In this document: positions 44,825 through 55,303 of the stretch, one piece after another
Layout: the number at the start of each line of letters is the position of its first letter
Numbering within the stretch: the stretch's first letter is position 1
DNA from: Salmonella enterica subsp. enterica serovar Typhimurium str. LT2
Lineage (GTDB): Bacteria; Pseudomonadota; Gammaproteobacteria; Enterobacterales; Enterobacteriaceae
NCBI RefSeq assembly: GCF_000006945.2
Contig: NC_003197.2
Coordinates: forward strand, 3,658,001 to 3,722,000
Reading direction: 5' to 3'
DNA length: 64,000 nucleotides
Notes under the pieces: generated by a model
Seen by the model: only the letters and a program-made list of their open reading frames with translations
Told to the model about the DNA's origin: nothing
The model's database searches: none
Position numbers and translations under genes: made by a program

Positions 44825-46119
44825 TATCGCTCCTGTTTGACCTGCAGTTTGCGCAGCATTTCACGCGTGACCAGTACAATACCTTCTTCTGAACGGTAGA
44901 AACGACGAGCGTCCTCTTCCGCATTTTCACCAATCACCATGCCTTCCGGGATAATACAGGCACGGTCAATAACACAGCGACGTAAACGGCAGGAGCGCCC
45001 TACCCAAACCTCAGGTAACAACACTGCCGAATCAATATTACAAAAAGAATTTATTCTCACCCGTGGGAAGAGCACAGATTGCACCACCACCGAACCGGAG
45101 ATAATGCAGCCGCCGGAGACCAGCGAGTTCAGCGTCATACCGTGGCTACCGGAGCGGTCCTGCACGAATTTCGCAGGCGGTAGCGATTCCATATGCGTAC
45201 GGATAGGCCAGTTCTGGTCATACATATCCAGCTCCGGCGTCACCGAGGCTAAATCCAGGTTCGCCTTCCAGTAAGCTTCCAGCGTACCTACATCGCGCCA
45301 GTACGGTTCGGCTTGTGGATCGGACTGCACGCAGGAGAGCGGGAAAGGATGCGCGTAAGCCATACCTTCGCGGGTGATTTTGGGGATAATGTCTTTACCG
45401 AAATCGTGGCTGGAAGCGTCATCTTTATCGTCTGCCGCCAGCAATTCATACAGGTAATCGGCGTCAAAAACGTAAATGCCCATACTGGCCAGCGATTTGC
45501 TGGCGTCACCAGGCATTGCGGGGGGATTCGCCGGTTTTTCGACAAAATCAATAATCTTGTCGCTTTCATCGACCGCCATCACGCCGAACGCCGTCGCTTC
45601 TTTGATCGGCACCGGCATACAGGCCACCGTGCAACGCGCGCCCTTTTCAACGTGATCGATCAACATACGCGAGTAGTCCTGCTTGTAGATATGATCGCCT
45701 GCCAGGATGACGACATATTCCGCTTTATAGCGACGAATAATATCCAGGTTCTGGGTCACCGCGTCTGCCGTGCCGCGATACCAGTTTTCGCCCTTCATAC
45801 GCTGTTGGGCTGGCAGCAGATCGACAAATTCGTTCATCTCTTCGCTAAACAGTGACCAGCCGCGCTGAATATGCTGCACCAGCGTATGGGACTGATACTG
45901 AGTGATCACGCCGATACGGCGAATCCCGGAGTTCAGACAATTAGATAAGGCGAAATCGATGATGCGGAACTTCCCACCAAAGTGGACGGCTGGTTTGGCG
46001 CGTTTGTTCGTTAAATCTTTTAGACGCGTGCCGCGGCCGCCGGCCAGGATTAGGGCAACAGATTTCAATGGCAGCTGGCGCGCCAACATTACACGATCGT
46101 TCTTCTCTAAACTCACCAT
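44824..46119 (-). CDS. glgC: Glucose-1-phosphate adenylyltransferase
   Basis: GlgC makes ADP-glucose and is the allosterically controlled step of glycogen synthesis (activated by fructose 1,6-bisphosphate, inhibited by AMP). Start at [12 protein letters not shown] (46119) with AAGGAGTTAATC before it gives 431 aa; a longer frame to 46155 would run into glgX. The catalytic loop [14 protein letters not shown] and the activator region with Lys and Arg residues near [15 protein letters not shown] are visible. A left-handed beta-helix C-terminus follows. Confidence 0.97.
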
Positions 46120-46133
46120 GATTAACTCCTTTT

Positions 46134-48110
46134 TTATCCTCTCTGGAACACACACAGTCCATGCGCAGGTCCCTGCCAGACCGCCGTTATCACCGGATTA
46201 TCCTCTCCAGCGAATGGGGGAACGGCGCGCCATTCCCCTTCGGGTAAAACTATATCTGTCACCTCAAGCGTGGCATTTATCGCAATCAGAAAACGGTCCG
46301 ACAACAGAATTTGCATCAGCTTAGGCCCGTTTTGCCACTCATCCGCACTCAAGGGTTGCGCGTTTTTATTCAGCCAACGCACGTTGCCATCGCCTTCTTC
46401 CCACCAGCTATTGCCGGTTAAAGCCGGTATCTGCTGACGCAAACGAATCAGCGCGGCGGTAAACGTGGTTAACCCACGATTTGCCTGCTGCCAGTCCAGC
46501 CAGGTTAAGGCATTATCCTGACAGTAGGCGTTATTGTTGCCATGCTGGCTATGGCCGTGTTCATCGCCTGCCAGCAGCATCGGCGTTCCCTGAGAGAGCA
46601 GTAGCGTCGCCAGCAGGGCATGAATGCTGTCGCGCCGCCGCTCCATTAAATCAAGCGGACCGCCTAATCCTTCTTTACCATGATTGTCGCTGTAATTGCT
46701 GTTGGTGCCGTCGCGATTTTCCTCACCGTTCGCCTCATTGTGTTTCTGATTGAAACAGACGCAGTCCCGGAGCGTAAAACCGTCATGCGCCGTGAGCAGA
46801 TTGACAGAGGCGCCGGGCGCGCGGCCATTGCGTTTAAACACATCGCTGGAAGCGGCGAAACGACAGGCAAACTCCCCGGTCGTCAGGTTACGCGGCAACC
46901 AGAATCGGCGGGCCGCATCGCGAAAATGATCGTTCCACTCGGCAAACGGTGGCGGAAAATTCCCGACCTGATAGCCGCCCTCGCCAATATCCCACGGTTC
47001 AGCAATCAGCTTGACCGTTGATAACACAGGACACGCTTTAATCGCGGCAAACAGCGGCGCATCCTGGCGAAACGTCGGCGTGCGCCCCATGACGGACGCC
47101 AAATCAAAACGAAAACCATCGACATGACAGGTTTCCACCCAATAGCGCAAACACTCGCACGCGTATTCCACCACGCCGGGATGGCTTAAATTGAGCGTGT
47201 TGCCGCACCCCGTCCAGTTGTGATAATCGCCATCGTCCCTTATCCAATAATAGCTACGGTTATCAATTCCGCGCAGGGAGAAGGTTGGACCGTCCAGATC
47301 CAGCTCGGCGCTATGGTTTAATACGATGTCCAGAATGACCTCAATCCCCGCACGATGCAGCGCTTTCACCGCATCGCGAAACTCGTCCAGCGCCGTCTCG
47401 GGCGAACTGGCCCAGGCGGGATGCAGCGCGAACATCGCCATCGGGTTATAACCCCAATAATTGGTCAGCCCCATACGTTGCAGGCGCGGCTCGCTGGCAA
47501 ACTGCGCCACCGGCAACAGTTCCAGCGCCGTAATGCCAAGCTGTTTGAAGTACGCCACCATGACCGGATGACCGAGCGCTTTATAGGTACCGCGTATCTC
47601 CTGGGGGAGCTCCGGATGCAGGTAGGTAAGCCCTTTGACATGCGCTTCATAGATGACCGTTTTTCCCCACGGCGTGCGCGGCGCGGCGTCATCTTCCCAG
47701 TCATAATGGTCGCTGATTACCACGCTTTTCGGCGCCACCGCCGCGTTATCGCGGTAGTCCGGTTCATCGTGTCCGCCGTGCAACAGCGGATGATCTTTTA
47801 GTTCGCCCTCGACCCGGCGCGCATAAGGATCAAGCAGTAACTTCGCCGGATTAAACCGATGCCCCTGCGCTGGCTGCCACGGGCCATGTACGCGATAGCC
47901 ATAGCGCAAACCTGGCCTGGCGCCGGCCAGATAACCATGCCAGACATCGCCGCGACGTCCTGGCAGGTCATAGCGACGCTCATTCCCTCGGGAATCAAAA
48001 ACGCACAGCTCTACGCGCTCCGCATGGGCGGAAAAGAGCGTGAAATTCACGCCATGACCGTCATACGTTGCGCCATGCGGCGTTGCTTCGCCGATCGCAA
48101 GCTGCGTCAT
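46134..48110 (-). CDS. glgX: Glycogen debranching enzyme GlgX
   Basis: GlgX is a GH13 isoamylase-type enzyme that hydrolyses alpha-1,6 branches of phosphorylase limit dextrins. The 658-aa protein has an N-terminal CBM48 ([18 protein letters not shown]) and GH13 motifs: DIVLNHSAE, the nucleophile in [14 protein letters not shown], the acid in IAEPWDIG and LTAHDGF. It overlaps the glgB stop by 4 bp (ATGA) and ends 14 bp before glgC. Confidence 0.97.
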
Positions 48111-50293
48111 TCCCCCTCCCGCATCAGCCAGATCGTCGCCAACGGCGGTAACGTCAGGTTAAGAGAGTGCTGACGGCCATGGCTTTCGATCTCATCGCTG
48201 TGCACCACGCCGCCATTGCCGGTGTTGCTACCGTGATAATGCATCGAATCAGTATTGAGAATTTCACGCCAGCGTCCCGGCTGGTTGATGCCAAAGCGGT
48301 AGTCGTGGCGAGGAACGGGCGTAAAGTTGCTGGCGACGATGATCTCGTTACCGGCTTTATCACGGCGTACAAAAATCAGTACCGAGCGTTCATTGTCATC
48401 GACCACCAGCCACTCAAAGCCGTAAGCATCAAAATCCAGCTCATGCAACGCTTTATGGTGGCGATAGGTGTGGTTGAGATCGCGCACCAGACGCTGAACC
48501 CCGTGGTGCCAGTTATCGCCCCCCTCCAGCAGGTGCCAGTCGAGGCTGGCGTCATGGTTCCACTCGCGTCCCTGGGCAAACTCATTCCCCATAAACAGCA
48601 GTTTCTTGCCGGGGAAGGCCCACATCCAACCATAATAGGCGCGCAGGTTGGCGAATTTTTGCCACGCATCGCCCGGCATACGATCGAGAATGGATTTCTT
48701 GCCGTGAACCACCTCATCGTGCGACAGCGGCAGAACAAAGTTTTCGGTATGGTTGTACAACATACCAAAGGTCAGCTTGTCGTGATGATACTGGCGGTAC
48801 ACCGGGTCCAGCTTCATGTAGTCCAGCGTGTCGTGCATCCAGCCCAGATTCCACTTGTACCAGAACCCCAGCCCACCCGTTTCCGGTGGACGCGTCACGC
48901 CAGAGAAGTCTGTCGACTCTTCCGCCATGCTGACCGCGCCGGGCACCTGCTCGCCAATAATGCGGTTGGTATTACGCAGAAACTCAATGGCTTCCAGGTT
49001 TTCACGACCGCCGAACTCGTTCGGTATCCACTCGCCCTCTTTGCGGCTGTAGTCGCGGTAGATCATAGAGGCCACCGCATCGACACGCAGCGCATCAATC
49101 CCAAAACGCTCCATCCAGTACAGGGCGTTACCCACCAGATAATTACTGACTTCACGACGACCATAGTTGTAGATCAGCGTATTCCAGTCCTGGTGATAGC
49201 CCTCGCGCGGGTCGCTGTGCTCATAGAGGTGGGTGCCGTCAAACTCCGCGAGGCTAAATTCATCGGACGGGAAATGGCCCGGCACCCAGTCGAGAATGAC
49301 GTTAAGGCCCGCCGCATGGGCCGCATTGATGAAATAACGGAAGTCGTCTCGCGTACCAAAGCGGCGGGTCGGCGCGTAGAGGCCGGTCGGCTGGTAGCCC
49401 CAACTGCCGTCAAACGGATGTTCGTTGACCGGCAAGAGTTCAAGGTGAGTAAAGCCCATCCATTTGGCGTAAGGCACAAGCTGATCCGCCAGCTCACGAT
49501 AGCTCAGCCAGAAATTGTTATCCGTATGGCGGCGCCATGAACCTAAATGCACCTCATAAATCGAGATCGGCGCATCAAACTGATTGGCTTTTTGTCGTTC
49601 TTCGCCTGGCGTCACTTTCTCCGGCAGTCCGCAAATCATCGACGCCGTTTCCGGACGCATCTGCGCCTCAAAAGCATAGGGATCGGCTTTAATGCGCAGA
49701 TTACCGTTCGCATCAAGCAGCTCGAATTTATACAGTTGTCCATTATGCGCGCCGGGGATAAACAGCTCCCAAATACCGCTCTCTTTGCGCAGACGCATCG
49801 GGTGGCGACGCCCATCCCAATAGTTGAATTGCCCGACAACCGAAACGCGACGAGCATTAGGCGCCCAGACGGAGAAACGGGTGCCGGTGACGCCATCCAT
49901 CGTATCGGCGTGCGCGCCCAGCGTTTCATAAGGACGCAGGTGGGTGCCTTCCGACAATAGCCAGGCATCCATTTCCTGTATTAATGGACCAAAACGGTAA
50001 GGATCGTCGATGAGGTTCTGCTGTCCGTGCCAGGTCACGGCGAGCTGATAGCGAAAGAAATTTTTACGTCGGGGTAAAACGCCGCAGAAAAAACCGCGAG
50101 CGTCGAGACATTCCAGTTTGCCGACTTTACGTCCGGTTTTGGGCTCAATCACCCATACGTCGGTGGCGTCAGGTAAGAGGGCGCGGACTTCTAGTCCGGC
50201 TTGGGTCTGGTGCATTCCGAGTACGGAAAAAGGGTCCGCAAAATGTCCTGCAATTAGCGCATTAATCACGTCTCTATCGATACGACTGGACAT
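48107..50293 (-). CDS. glgB: 1,4-alpha-glucan branching enzyme
   Basis: GlgB forms alpha-1,6 branches in glycogen. The 728-aa protein has two N-terminal beta domains (the second a CBM48, [18 protein letters not shown]), the GH13 barrel with [11 protein letters not shown], the nucleophile in [18 protein letters not shown] (about 405), the acid in AEESTDF (about 458) and [13 protein letters not shown], and a C-terminal beta domain. First gene of glgBXCAP. A 457-codon open frame on the opposite strand is a codon-bias shadow. Confidence 0.97.
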
Positions 50294-50519
50294 GGTTTGT
50301 CATCCTGTTTTGTGGCGTCACTCCATCTCACTGAATTCAACATCAGGTAGTGACACTTCTTTGACCTGAACGGCGCAGCACACTGTGCATCCTATCTGCG
50401 TCGTCCTACCTTCAGGTTAGGCTTAATACCCGTGGGATTAAGCTACCCTTAAAGAATAGCCAATGCTCTGCTTAACTCCTGATAAAAATGAAACATCTGC
50501 GTTTACTCCTGTATTACGC
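50294..50519. other. Intergenic leader upstream of glgB
   Basis: Between the glgB start and the asd terminator (226 bp) I see no gene. The region must hold the glgBX promoter (minus strand), with a moderately A+T-rich stretch near 50440-50520. I could not assign promoter boxes with confidence. Confidence 0.5.
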
Positions 50520-50543
50520 AAAAAAAGGGTGACGATGCACCCC
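50520..50543 (-). terminator. Terminator of asd
   Basis: On the minus strand GGGTG, loop CATCGT, CACCC, then seven T. It lies about 100 bp past the asd stop, with a REP element between. Confidence 0.7.
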
Positions 50544-50564
50544 TGGTTTAACACAAATTTCCCC

Positions 50565-50602
50565 GCCGGATGGCGGCGCTGACGCGCCTTATCCGGCCTA
50601 CA
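50565..50602. repeat. REP element after asd
   Basis: GCCGGATGGCGGCGC, loop TGAC, GCGCCTTATCCGGC, then CTAC: a full consensus REP unit in the asd 3' region. A degraded half (GCCCGATAAGCGC) follows near 50616. Confidence 0.85.
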
Positions 50603-50639
50603 GAACCACACGCAGGCCCGATAAGCGCTGCAATAGCCA

Positions 50640-51746
50640 CTACGCCAACTGGCGCAGCATTCGACGCAGCGGCTCGGCGGCGCCCCATAACAACTGGTCG
50701 CCTACGGTAAACGCCGACAAGAACTCTGGCCCCATGTTCAGCTTACGCAGACGACCAACCGGCGTAGTCAACGTGCCGGTCACCGCCGCCGGGGTTAATT
50801 CGCGCATAGTGATATCACGATCGTTCGGCACCACTTTCGCCCACGGATTATGTGCCGCCAGCAGTTCTTCCACCGTCGGAATGGATACCTCTTTTTTCAG
50901 CTTGATGGTGAACGCCTGGCTGTGACAGCGCAGCGCGCCGACGCGCACACACAAACCATCAACCGGAATCACAGAGGCAGTATTGAGAATCTTGTTGGTT
51001 TCCGCCTGGCCTTTCCACTCTTCGCGGCTCTGGCCGTTATCGAGCTGTTTGTCGATCCAGGGGATCAGGCTTCCCGCCAGCGGTACGCCAAAGTTATCAA
51101 CCGGCAGCTCGCCGCTGCGGGTCAATGCCGTAACTTTGCGTTCAATATCAAGAATTGCGGAAGACGGCGTCGCCAGTTCATCGGCGACATGGCCATACAA
51201 CTGACCCATCTGGGTTAACAGCTCGCGCATATGGCGCGCGCCGCCGCCGGAGGCGGCCTGATAGGTCGCGACGGATACCCAGTCAACGAGATTATGGGCA
51301 AAGAGACCGCCCAGCGACATCAACATCAGGCTAACGGTACAGTTACCGCCCACAAAGGTCTTCACGCCATTGTTCAGGCCGTCGGTAATCACGTCCTGGT
51401 TGACCGGGTCGAGAATAATAATGGCATCATCTTTCATGCGCAGCGTAGAAGCCGCATCAATCCAGTAACCCTGCCATCCGCTTTCGCGCAGCTTTGGATA
51501 AATTTCGTTGGTATAATCGCCGCCCTGGCAGGTCACGATGATATCGAGCGCTTTTAGCGCATCCAGATCAAAAGCGTCCTGTAGCGTGCCGGTGGAGGTG
51601 TCGCCGAAGGTGGGCGCCGCCTGTCCAAACTGGGAGGTAGAAAAGAAAACAGGGCGAATAGCGTCGAAATCGCGCTCCTCTACCATGCGTTGCATGAGAA
51701 CAGAGCCGACCATTCCGCGCCAGCCGATAAAACCAACATTTTTCAT
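50640..51746 (-). CDS. asd: Aspartate-semialdehyde dehydrogenase
   Basis: Asd reduces aspartyl phosphate to aspartate semialdehyde with NADPH, feeding diaminopimelate, lysine, threonine and methionine synthesis. It is essential without DAP. Start at MKNVGFIGWRGMVGS (51746) gives 368 aa; a longer frame adds 28 unsupported residues. The NADP loop GWRGMVGSVL, the nucleophile Cys136 in GGNCTVSL, and the His in GALRCHSQA are present. Confidence 0.97.
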   Translation of the reverse strand: MKNVGFIGWRGMVGSVLMQRMVEERDFDAIRPVFFSTSQFGQAAPTFGDTSTGTLQDAFDLDALKALDIIVTCQGGDYTNEIYPKLRESGWQGYWIDAASTLRMKDDAIIILDPVNQDVITDGLNNGVKTFVGGNCTVSLMLMSLGGLFAHNLVDWVSVATYQAASGGGARHMRELLTQMGQLYGHVADELATPSSAILDIERKVTALTRSGELPVDNFGVPLAGSLIPWIDKQLDNGQSREEWKGQAETNKILNTASVIPVDGLCVRVGALRCHSQAFTIKLKKEVSIPTVEELLAAHNPWAKVVPNDRDITMRELTPAAVTGTLTTPVGRLRKLNMGPEFLSAFTVGDQLLWGAAEPLRRMLRQLA

Positions 51747-51941
51747 AGCGTTTTTTTCCTGCAAAGAGATGTGCTGTGTATGCGCGCCAGTATCCTGTGG
51801 CGCATCCTTCACCATACAAAAAGCAGCCAAAGTCGCAAGTGAAATTAATCAATGATAGCGAAGCCATCAGTAATGCGACTTATCCTGCCTTACCGCGCAA
51901 GCAGAAAGTCCAGTGGCGATTATCAGGGAATTTGCGTTAGG

Positions 51942-52062
51942 AAGGGAATCATTTCCGTCGCTGTTTTATTGATCCTAATTATGGATCAGCGTAGAAATTT
52001 GCCTGCTTTTATGCGCGTACTGAAACATGGCGAGGCAAAATGTCGTTGGGCGATTGCCATGC
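51942..52062 (+). pseudogene. yhgN: Remnant of yhgN (MarC-family membrane protein), N-terminal fragment
   Basis: Bases 51942-52062 encode, in one frame, GIISVAVLLILIMD, then NLPAFMRVLKHGEAK and WAIAM. This aligns with the first 40 residues of E. coli YhgN (IISAAVLLILIMD, NLPIFMSVLKH), whose gene sits between asd and gntU in E. coli. The start codon position reads AGG instead of ATG, and homology stops near 52062, leaving no trace of the remaining 155 codons. The surrounding 133-codon open frame is not a gene. This accounts for the 51747-52169 gap together with the asd promoter and the gntU terminator. Confidence 0.8.
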
Positions 52063-52072
52063 ACACCTCAAT

Positions 52073-52106
52073 AAAAAAACCGGGTAGCGATTACGCCTTA
52101 CCCGGC
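52073..52106 (-). terminator. Terminator of gntKU
   Basis: On the minus strand CCGGGTA and TACCCGG arms with additional GCG/CGC pairing, followed by seven T. It lies 64 bp after the gntU stop. Confidence 0.85.
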
Positions 52107-52169
52107 TTACGGTGTCGATATGTGCCCGTTTCCAGGCCCGGTAAGCACCGCGCCACCGGGCAACAAGAC

Positions 52170-53510
52170 TCAGCTCAGCAGTTGGAAAGCAATCATCCCG
52201 ACAATCGCGCCGACCGTACCGAGGATAGTTTCCATCATCGTCCAGGTTTTTAACGTCTGCGCTTCGGTCGCGCCGGTAAATTTACCGAACAGCCAGAAGC
52301 CAGCGTCGTTAACATGAGAAACCACAATTGAACCGCCGGCGATACAGATAGAGAGCGCAGCCATCTGCGCGCCGGAGAAATTCAGTTGCTCTATGACCGG
52401 CATCACCAGACCGACCGCGGTTAAACACGCCACGGTCGCGGAACCCTGAATGATGCGCACTGCCGCCGCCAGCACAAAGCAGGTAATGGCAATCGGCAGT
52501 CCCATACCGGTTAACGCTTCGCCCAGCGCCGGGCCGACGCCGGAGTCAACCAGTACCTGTTTGAACACCCCGCCTGCGCCAATCACCAGCAGGATAATGC
52601 CCGCCGGTTGCAGCGCGTGGCCACAGATTTCCATCACTTTGTCTTTCGGCATCCCCTGACGCATCGCCAGGCCATAAATCGCTACCAGACAAGCGACCAG
52701 AATCGCAGTGAAGGGGTGACCGATAAACTCAAACCATTCGTAAGCGGTGGAACCTTCCGGCACAAAACGCGCGGCGATCGTTTTCAGCCCTACCAGCACC
52801 AACGGCAGCAGGATCAGCGACAGGCTGAAGCCGAAAGAAGGCATTTTGCCTTCGCCCAGATGCGGCTCGGTAATGTCTTCCGGTACATGCAGTTCAACGT
52901 AACGGCTGATGAAATTGCCCCACAGCGGCCCGGCGATAATCATGCCCGGAATGGCTGCGCACAGGCCAATCAGGATCATCCAGCCAAAGTCAGCGTGCAT
53001 TTGGGATGCCAGCAGCATCGGCGCAGGTCCCGGCAGCAGGAACGCTGCGGCAGCCGCCACGCCCGCAAACAGCGGAATGACCAGCTTCACCAGGTTCGTT
53101 CCGGTGTGGCGCGCCATTGAGAACGCCACGCTTATCAGCAGCACAATCGCCACTTCAAAGAACAGCGGTAGCGCGCAAATCAGACCGGCCAGGCCAATGG
53201 CATAATGCGCGCGGCTATGACCGAAAGATTTCAGCATCTTGACGGCAATCTGATCGACCGCGCCGGTCTCGTGCAGAATCTTGCCGAACATCGCCCCCAG
53301 CGCGACCACAATCGCCAGGAATCCCAGCGTGCCGCCCATCCCTTTTTCCATGGTCGCGGCGATTTTATCAAGCGGCATCCCTGAAAAAAGCCCCGCGCCC
53401 ATCGAGACGACCATTAACGCGACGAAGGCGTGCATACGCGCCTTCATCACCAAAAACAGCAGCAGTAAGACGGAACCGACGGCGGTTAAAACCAGTGTTA
53501 ATGTACTCAC
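52170..53510 (-). CDS. gntU: Low-affinity gluconate transporter GntU
   Basis: GntU is a GntP-family inner-membrane gluconate permease that works with GntK. The 446-aa product is highly hydrophobic, with conserved AAFLLPGPAPMLLASQ and GGSIVVSHVNDAGFWLFGKF. The start codon is GTG (complement of 53508-53510) and overlaps the gntK stop in GTGA, so translation is probably coupled. Its paralogue gntT is at 12401-13717. Confidence 0.96.
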   Translation of the reverse strand: MSTLTLVLTAVGSVLLLLFLVMKARMHAFVALMVVSMGAGLFSGMPLDKIAATMEKGMGGTLGFLAIVVALGAMFGKILHETGAVDQIAVKMLKSFGHSRAHYAIGLAGLICALPLFFEVAIVLLISVAFSMARHTGTNLVKLVIPLFAGVAAAAAFLLPGPAPMLLASQMHADFGWMILIGLCAAIPGMIIAGPLWGNFISRYVELHVPEDITEPHLGEGKMPSFGFSLSLILLPLVLVGLKTIAARFVPEGSTAYEWFEFIGHPFTAILVACLVAIYGLAMRQGMPKDKVMEICGHALQPAGIILLVIGAGGVFKQVLVDSGVGPALGEALTGMGLPIAITCFVLAAAVRIIQGSATVACLTAVGLVMPVIEQLNFSGAQMAALSICIAGGSIVVSHVNDAGFWLFGKFTGATEAQTLKTWTMMETILGTVGAIVGMIAFQLLS

Positions 53511-54040
53511 AGCGTACTGCCTTTATTGATGACCTCAATGGTGCTCGCCACGACGCCTTCCAGCGGCTGGTCGATATCCACCACCAGAACATCGCGTTCG
53601 TCGGCACCCGGCTCTTGCAGCGTTTCAAACTGCGTCACCAGCATTTGGGTTTTGAAGAAATGACCTTTGCGCGCTTTCAGACGGCTTTCAATGACGTCGA
53701 AATCACCTTTCAGGTAGATAAAGGAGAGGTTCGGGTTTCCCTCGCGCAGCAGGTCGCGATAGTGTTTTTTCAGTGCGGAGCAGACGATCAGCGAGATTTT
53801 ATTGGTACGCTGCATCGCGAAAGCGGCGTCGTTCAGCGCCTGTAACCACGGTTTGCGGTCATCATCATTCAACGGCTCGCCGGAAGCCATTTTTTCAATA
53901 TTGCAGCGCGGATGCAGAAAATCGCCGTCCAGAAACGCGGCATGAAGCTGATGCGCCACGGCGCTTGCGACAGCGGATTTACCGCTGCCTGATACGCCCA
54001 TCAGAACGTAAACGTGGTGATCATGATTAGTCGTGCTCAA
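53507..54040 (-). CDS. gntK: Thermoresistant gluconokinase GntK
   Basis: GntK phosphorylates D-gluconate to 6-phosphogluconate. The Walker A motif GVSGSGKS lies near residues 15-22, followed by the substrate region DGDFLHP. The E. coli protein begins MSTTNHDHH; here the matching codon is TTG (complement of 54038-54040), so I place the start there (177 aa). An in-frame ATG at 54067 would add nine residues and is the alternative. Tandem GntR boxes lie at 54072-54099. Co-transcribed with gntU. Confidence 0.92.
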   Translation of the reverse strand: MSTTNHDHHVYVLMGVSGSGKSAVASAVAHQLHAAFLDGDFLHPRCNIEKMASGEPLNDDDRKPWLQALNDAAFAMQRTNKISLIVCSALKKHYRDLLREGNPNLSFIYLKGDFDVIESRLKARKGHFFKTQMLVTQFETLQEPGADERDVLVVDIDQPLEGVVASTIEVINKGSTL

Positions 54041-54071
54041 AGCGGGCCCCCACTCTACAAGTTGCAAAATT

Positions 54072-54099
54072 TGTTACGGGTAACTGTTATCGGTAACAT
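54072..54099 (-). promoter_or_regulatory. Tandem GntR operators of gntKU
   Basis: Two GntR-type boxes abut: TGTTACGGGTAAC (54072-54084) and CTGTTATCGGTAACAT (54084-54099). Both carry the GTTAC/GTAAC symmetry of the gluconate repressor operator. They lie just upstream of gntK, where they would cover the promoter. Confidence 0.82.
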
Positions 54100-54178
54100 T
54101 GTCCAACCGCACCATTCACGACGCAATGACCATTCGTGCCAAAAGTGAATAAGTGTGAGCTACTTCAAAGTTGTCAGA

Positions 54179-55174
54179 CTAAATAGATCCGCCCGGTGAC
54201 AAGGTGAAACCTAAATCTAACATTTTCGGCGTGACCGTTTCGCCGCGAATGCGGGCCAACAGACGTTCCGCGCCAATGCTGCCCATTCGCTCGCGTGGCG
54301 TCAGGACGCTTGCCAGACGCGGTTCCATCACCTGGCCGATGTCATGACCGTGGAACCCGGCGATCGCCATGTCGTCCGGGATTTTTAGCCCCAGGCGCTG
54401 GCATTCGAAGGCCGCCCCCACCGCCAGGTCATCGTTGGTGCAAAAAATACCGTCAAGCTGTGGGTATTCGCGTCGCGCCTGGCGCATGAGTTCGATACCG
54501 GAAGAGTAGGATGAAGATTGCTCCATCATCACACTGTAAGGAACCAGCCCTGCGTCCCGCATCGCCTGTTCATAGCCCTTCTGCTTGATGATAGTACGTT
54601 CGTCGAGGCGCGCCCCCAGATAGGCGATATGACGATGACCACGCGCGATAATCGCGGCGGTCATCTGACGGGCGGCCTCGAAGTTATCAAAACCGACGGC
54701 AATATCGAGACACGGCGACTGGCTGTCCATCAGTTCCACCACCGGAATCCCGGCGACTTCGATCATTTTTAAGGTGCGCGGCGTATGGGTACGCTCAGTG
54801 AGGATCAGGCCGTCGATATTCCAGGAGAGCATCGATTCCAGGCGCTCCTGCTCCATCTCCGGTTTATAGCCGTAGTGCGCCAGCATGGTTTGATAACCAT
54901 GCGCGTCGGTGACAGCCTCAATGCCGCGTAACACTTCCGCAAAGACCTGGTTGGTTAAAGACGGCAGCAGAACGCCAATGGCGCGACTGGTGGCGTTGGA
55001 AAGAATGTCAGGCGCGCGATTAGGAATGTACCCGAGCTCATCAAGCGCAGCCGCAATTTTACCCCGCAGCGCGACGGAGACCTGCTCCGGATTACGCAAA
55101 AAACGGCTGACCGTCATTTTGGTCACGCCCACACGGTCGGCCACATCCTGAAGTACGGGTCTTTTCTTTTTCAT
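54179..55174 (-). CDS. gntR: Gluconate repressor GntR (LacI family)
   Basis: GntR represses gntT, gntKU and Entner-Doudoroff genes until gluconate binds. Started at MKKKRPVLQDVADRVG (55174, after an AGGAC site) it is 331 aa as in E. coli; the longer frame adds 22 residues. The LacI HTH VLQDVADRVGVTKMTVSRFL is at 8-27, with the hinge at ILSNATSRAIGVLLPSL and the periplasmic-binding-like sensor domain after it. Sequence is intact. Confidence 0.97.
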   Translation of the reverse strand: MKKKRPVLQDVADRVGVTKMTVSRFLRNPEQVSVALRGKIAAALDELGYIPNRAPDILSNATSRAIGVLLPSLTNQVFAEVLRGIEAVTDAHGYQTMLAHYGYKPEMEQERLESMLSWNIDGLILTERTHTPRTLKMIEVAGIPVVELMDSQSPCLDIAVGFDNFEAARQMTAAIIARGHRHIAYLGARLDERTIIKQKGYEQAMRDAGLVPYSVMMEQSSSYSSGIELMRQARREYPQLDGIFCTNDDLAVGAAFECQRLGLKIPDDMAIAGFHGHDIGQVMEPRLASVLTPRERMGSIGAERLLARIRGETVTPKMLDLGFTLSPGGSI

Positions 55175-55250
55175 CGTCCTGAAAGGTATAAAAGGGATAG
55201 ATTTGCCCAGTTTACCACGGACATGCGGAATTAATGACAAACGATGAAAA

Positions 55251-55286
55251 GCCGGATGGCAACGCTTTCGCGTCTTATCCGGCCTA
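55251..55286. repeat. REP element upstream of gntR
   Basis: GCCGGATGGC...GTCTTATCCGGCCTAC forms a REP hairpin between yhhW and gntR. Confidence 0.75.
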
Positions 55287-55303
55287 CAAAAGGTTACAGC
55301 ACG

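Noticed and set aside
48167..49540. Open frame of 457 codons on the plus strand inside glgB
   Set aside because: It lies wholly antisense to glgB, has no family motifs, and its composition mirrors glgB codon bias. A shadow frame.
51852..52253. Intact 133-codon gene between asd and gntU
   Set aside because: Only its middle 40 codons show homology (YhgN), the remainder runs into the gntU terminator and antisense gntU, and there is no plausible start.
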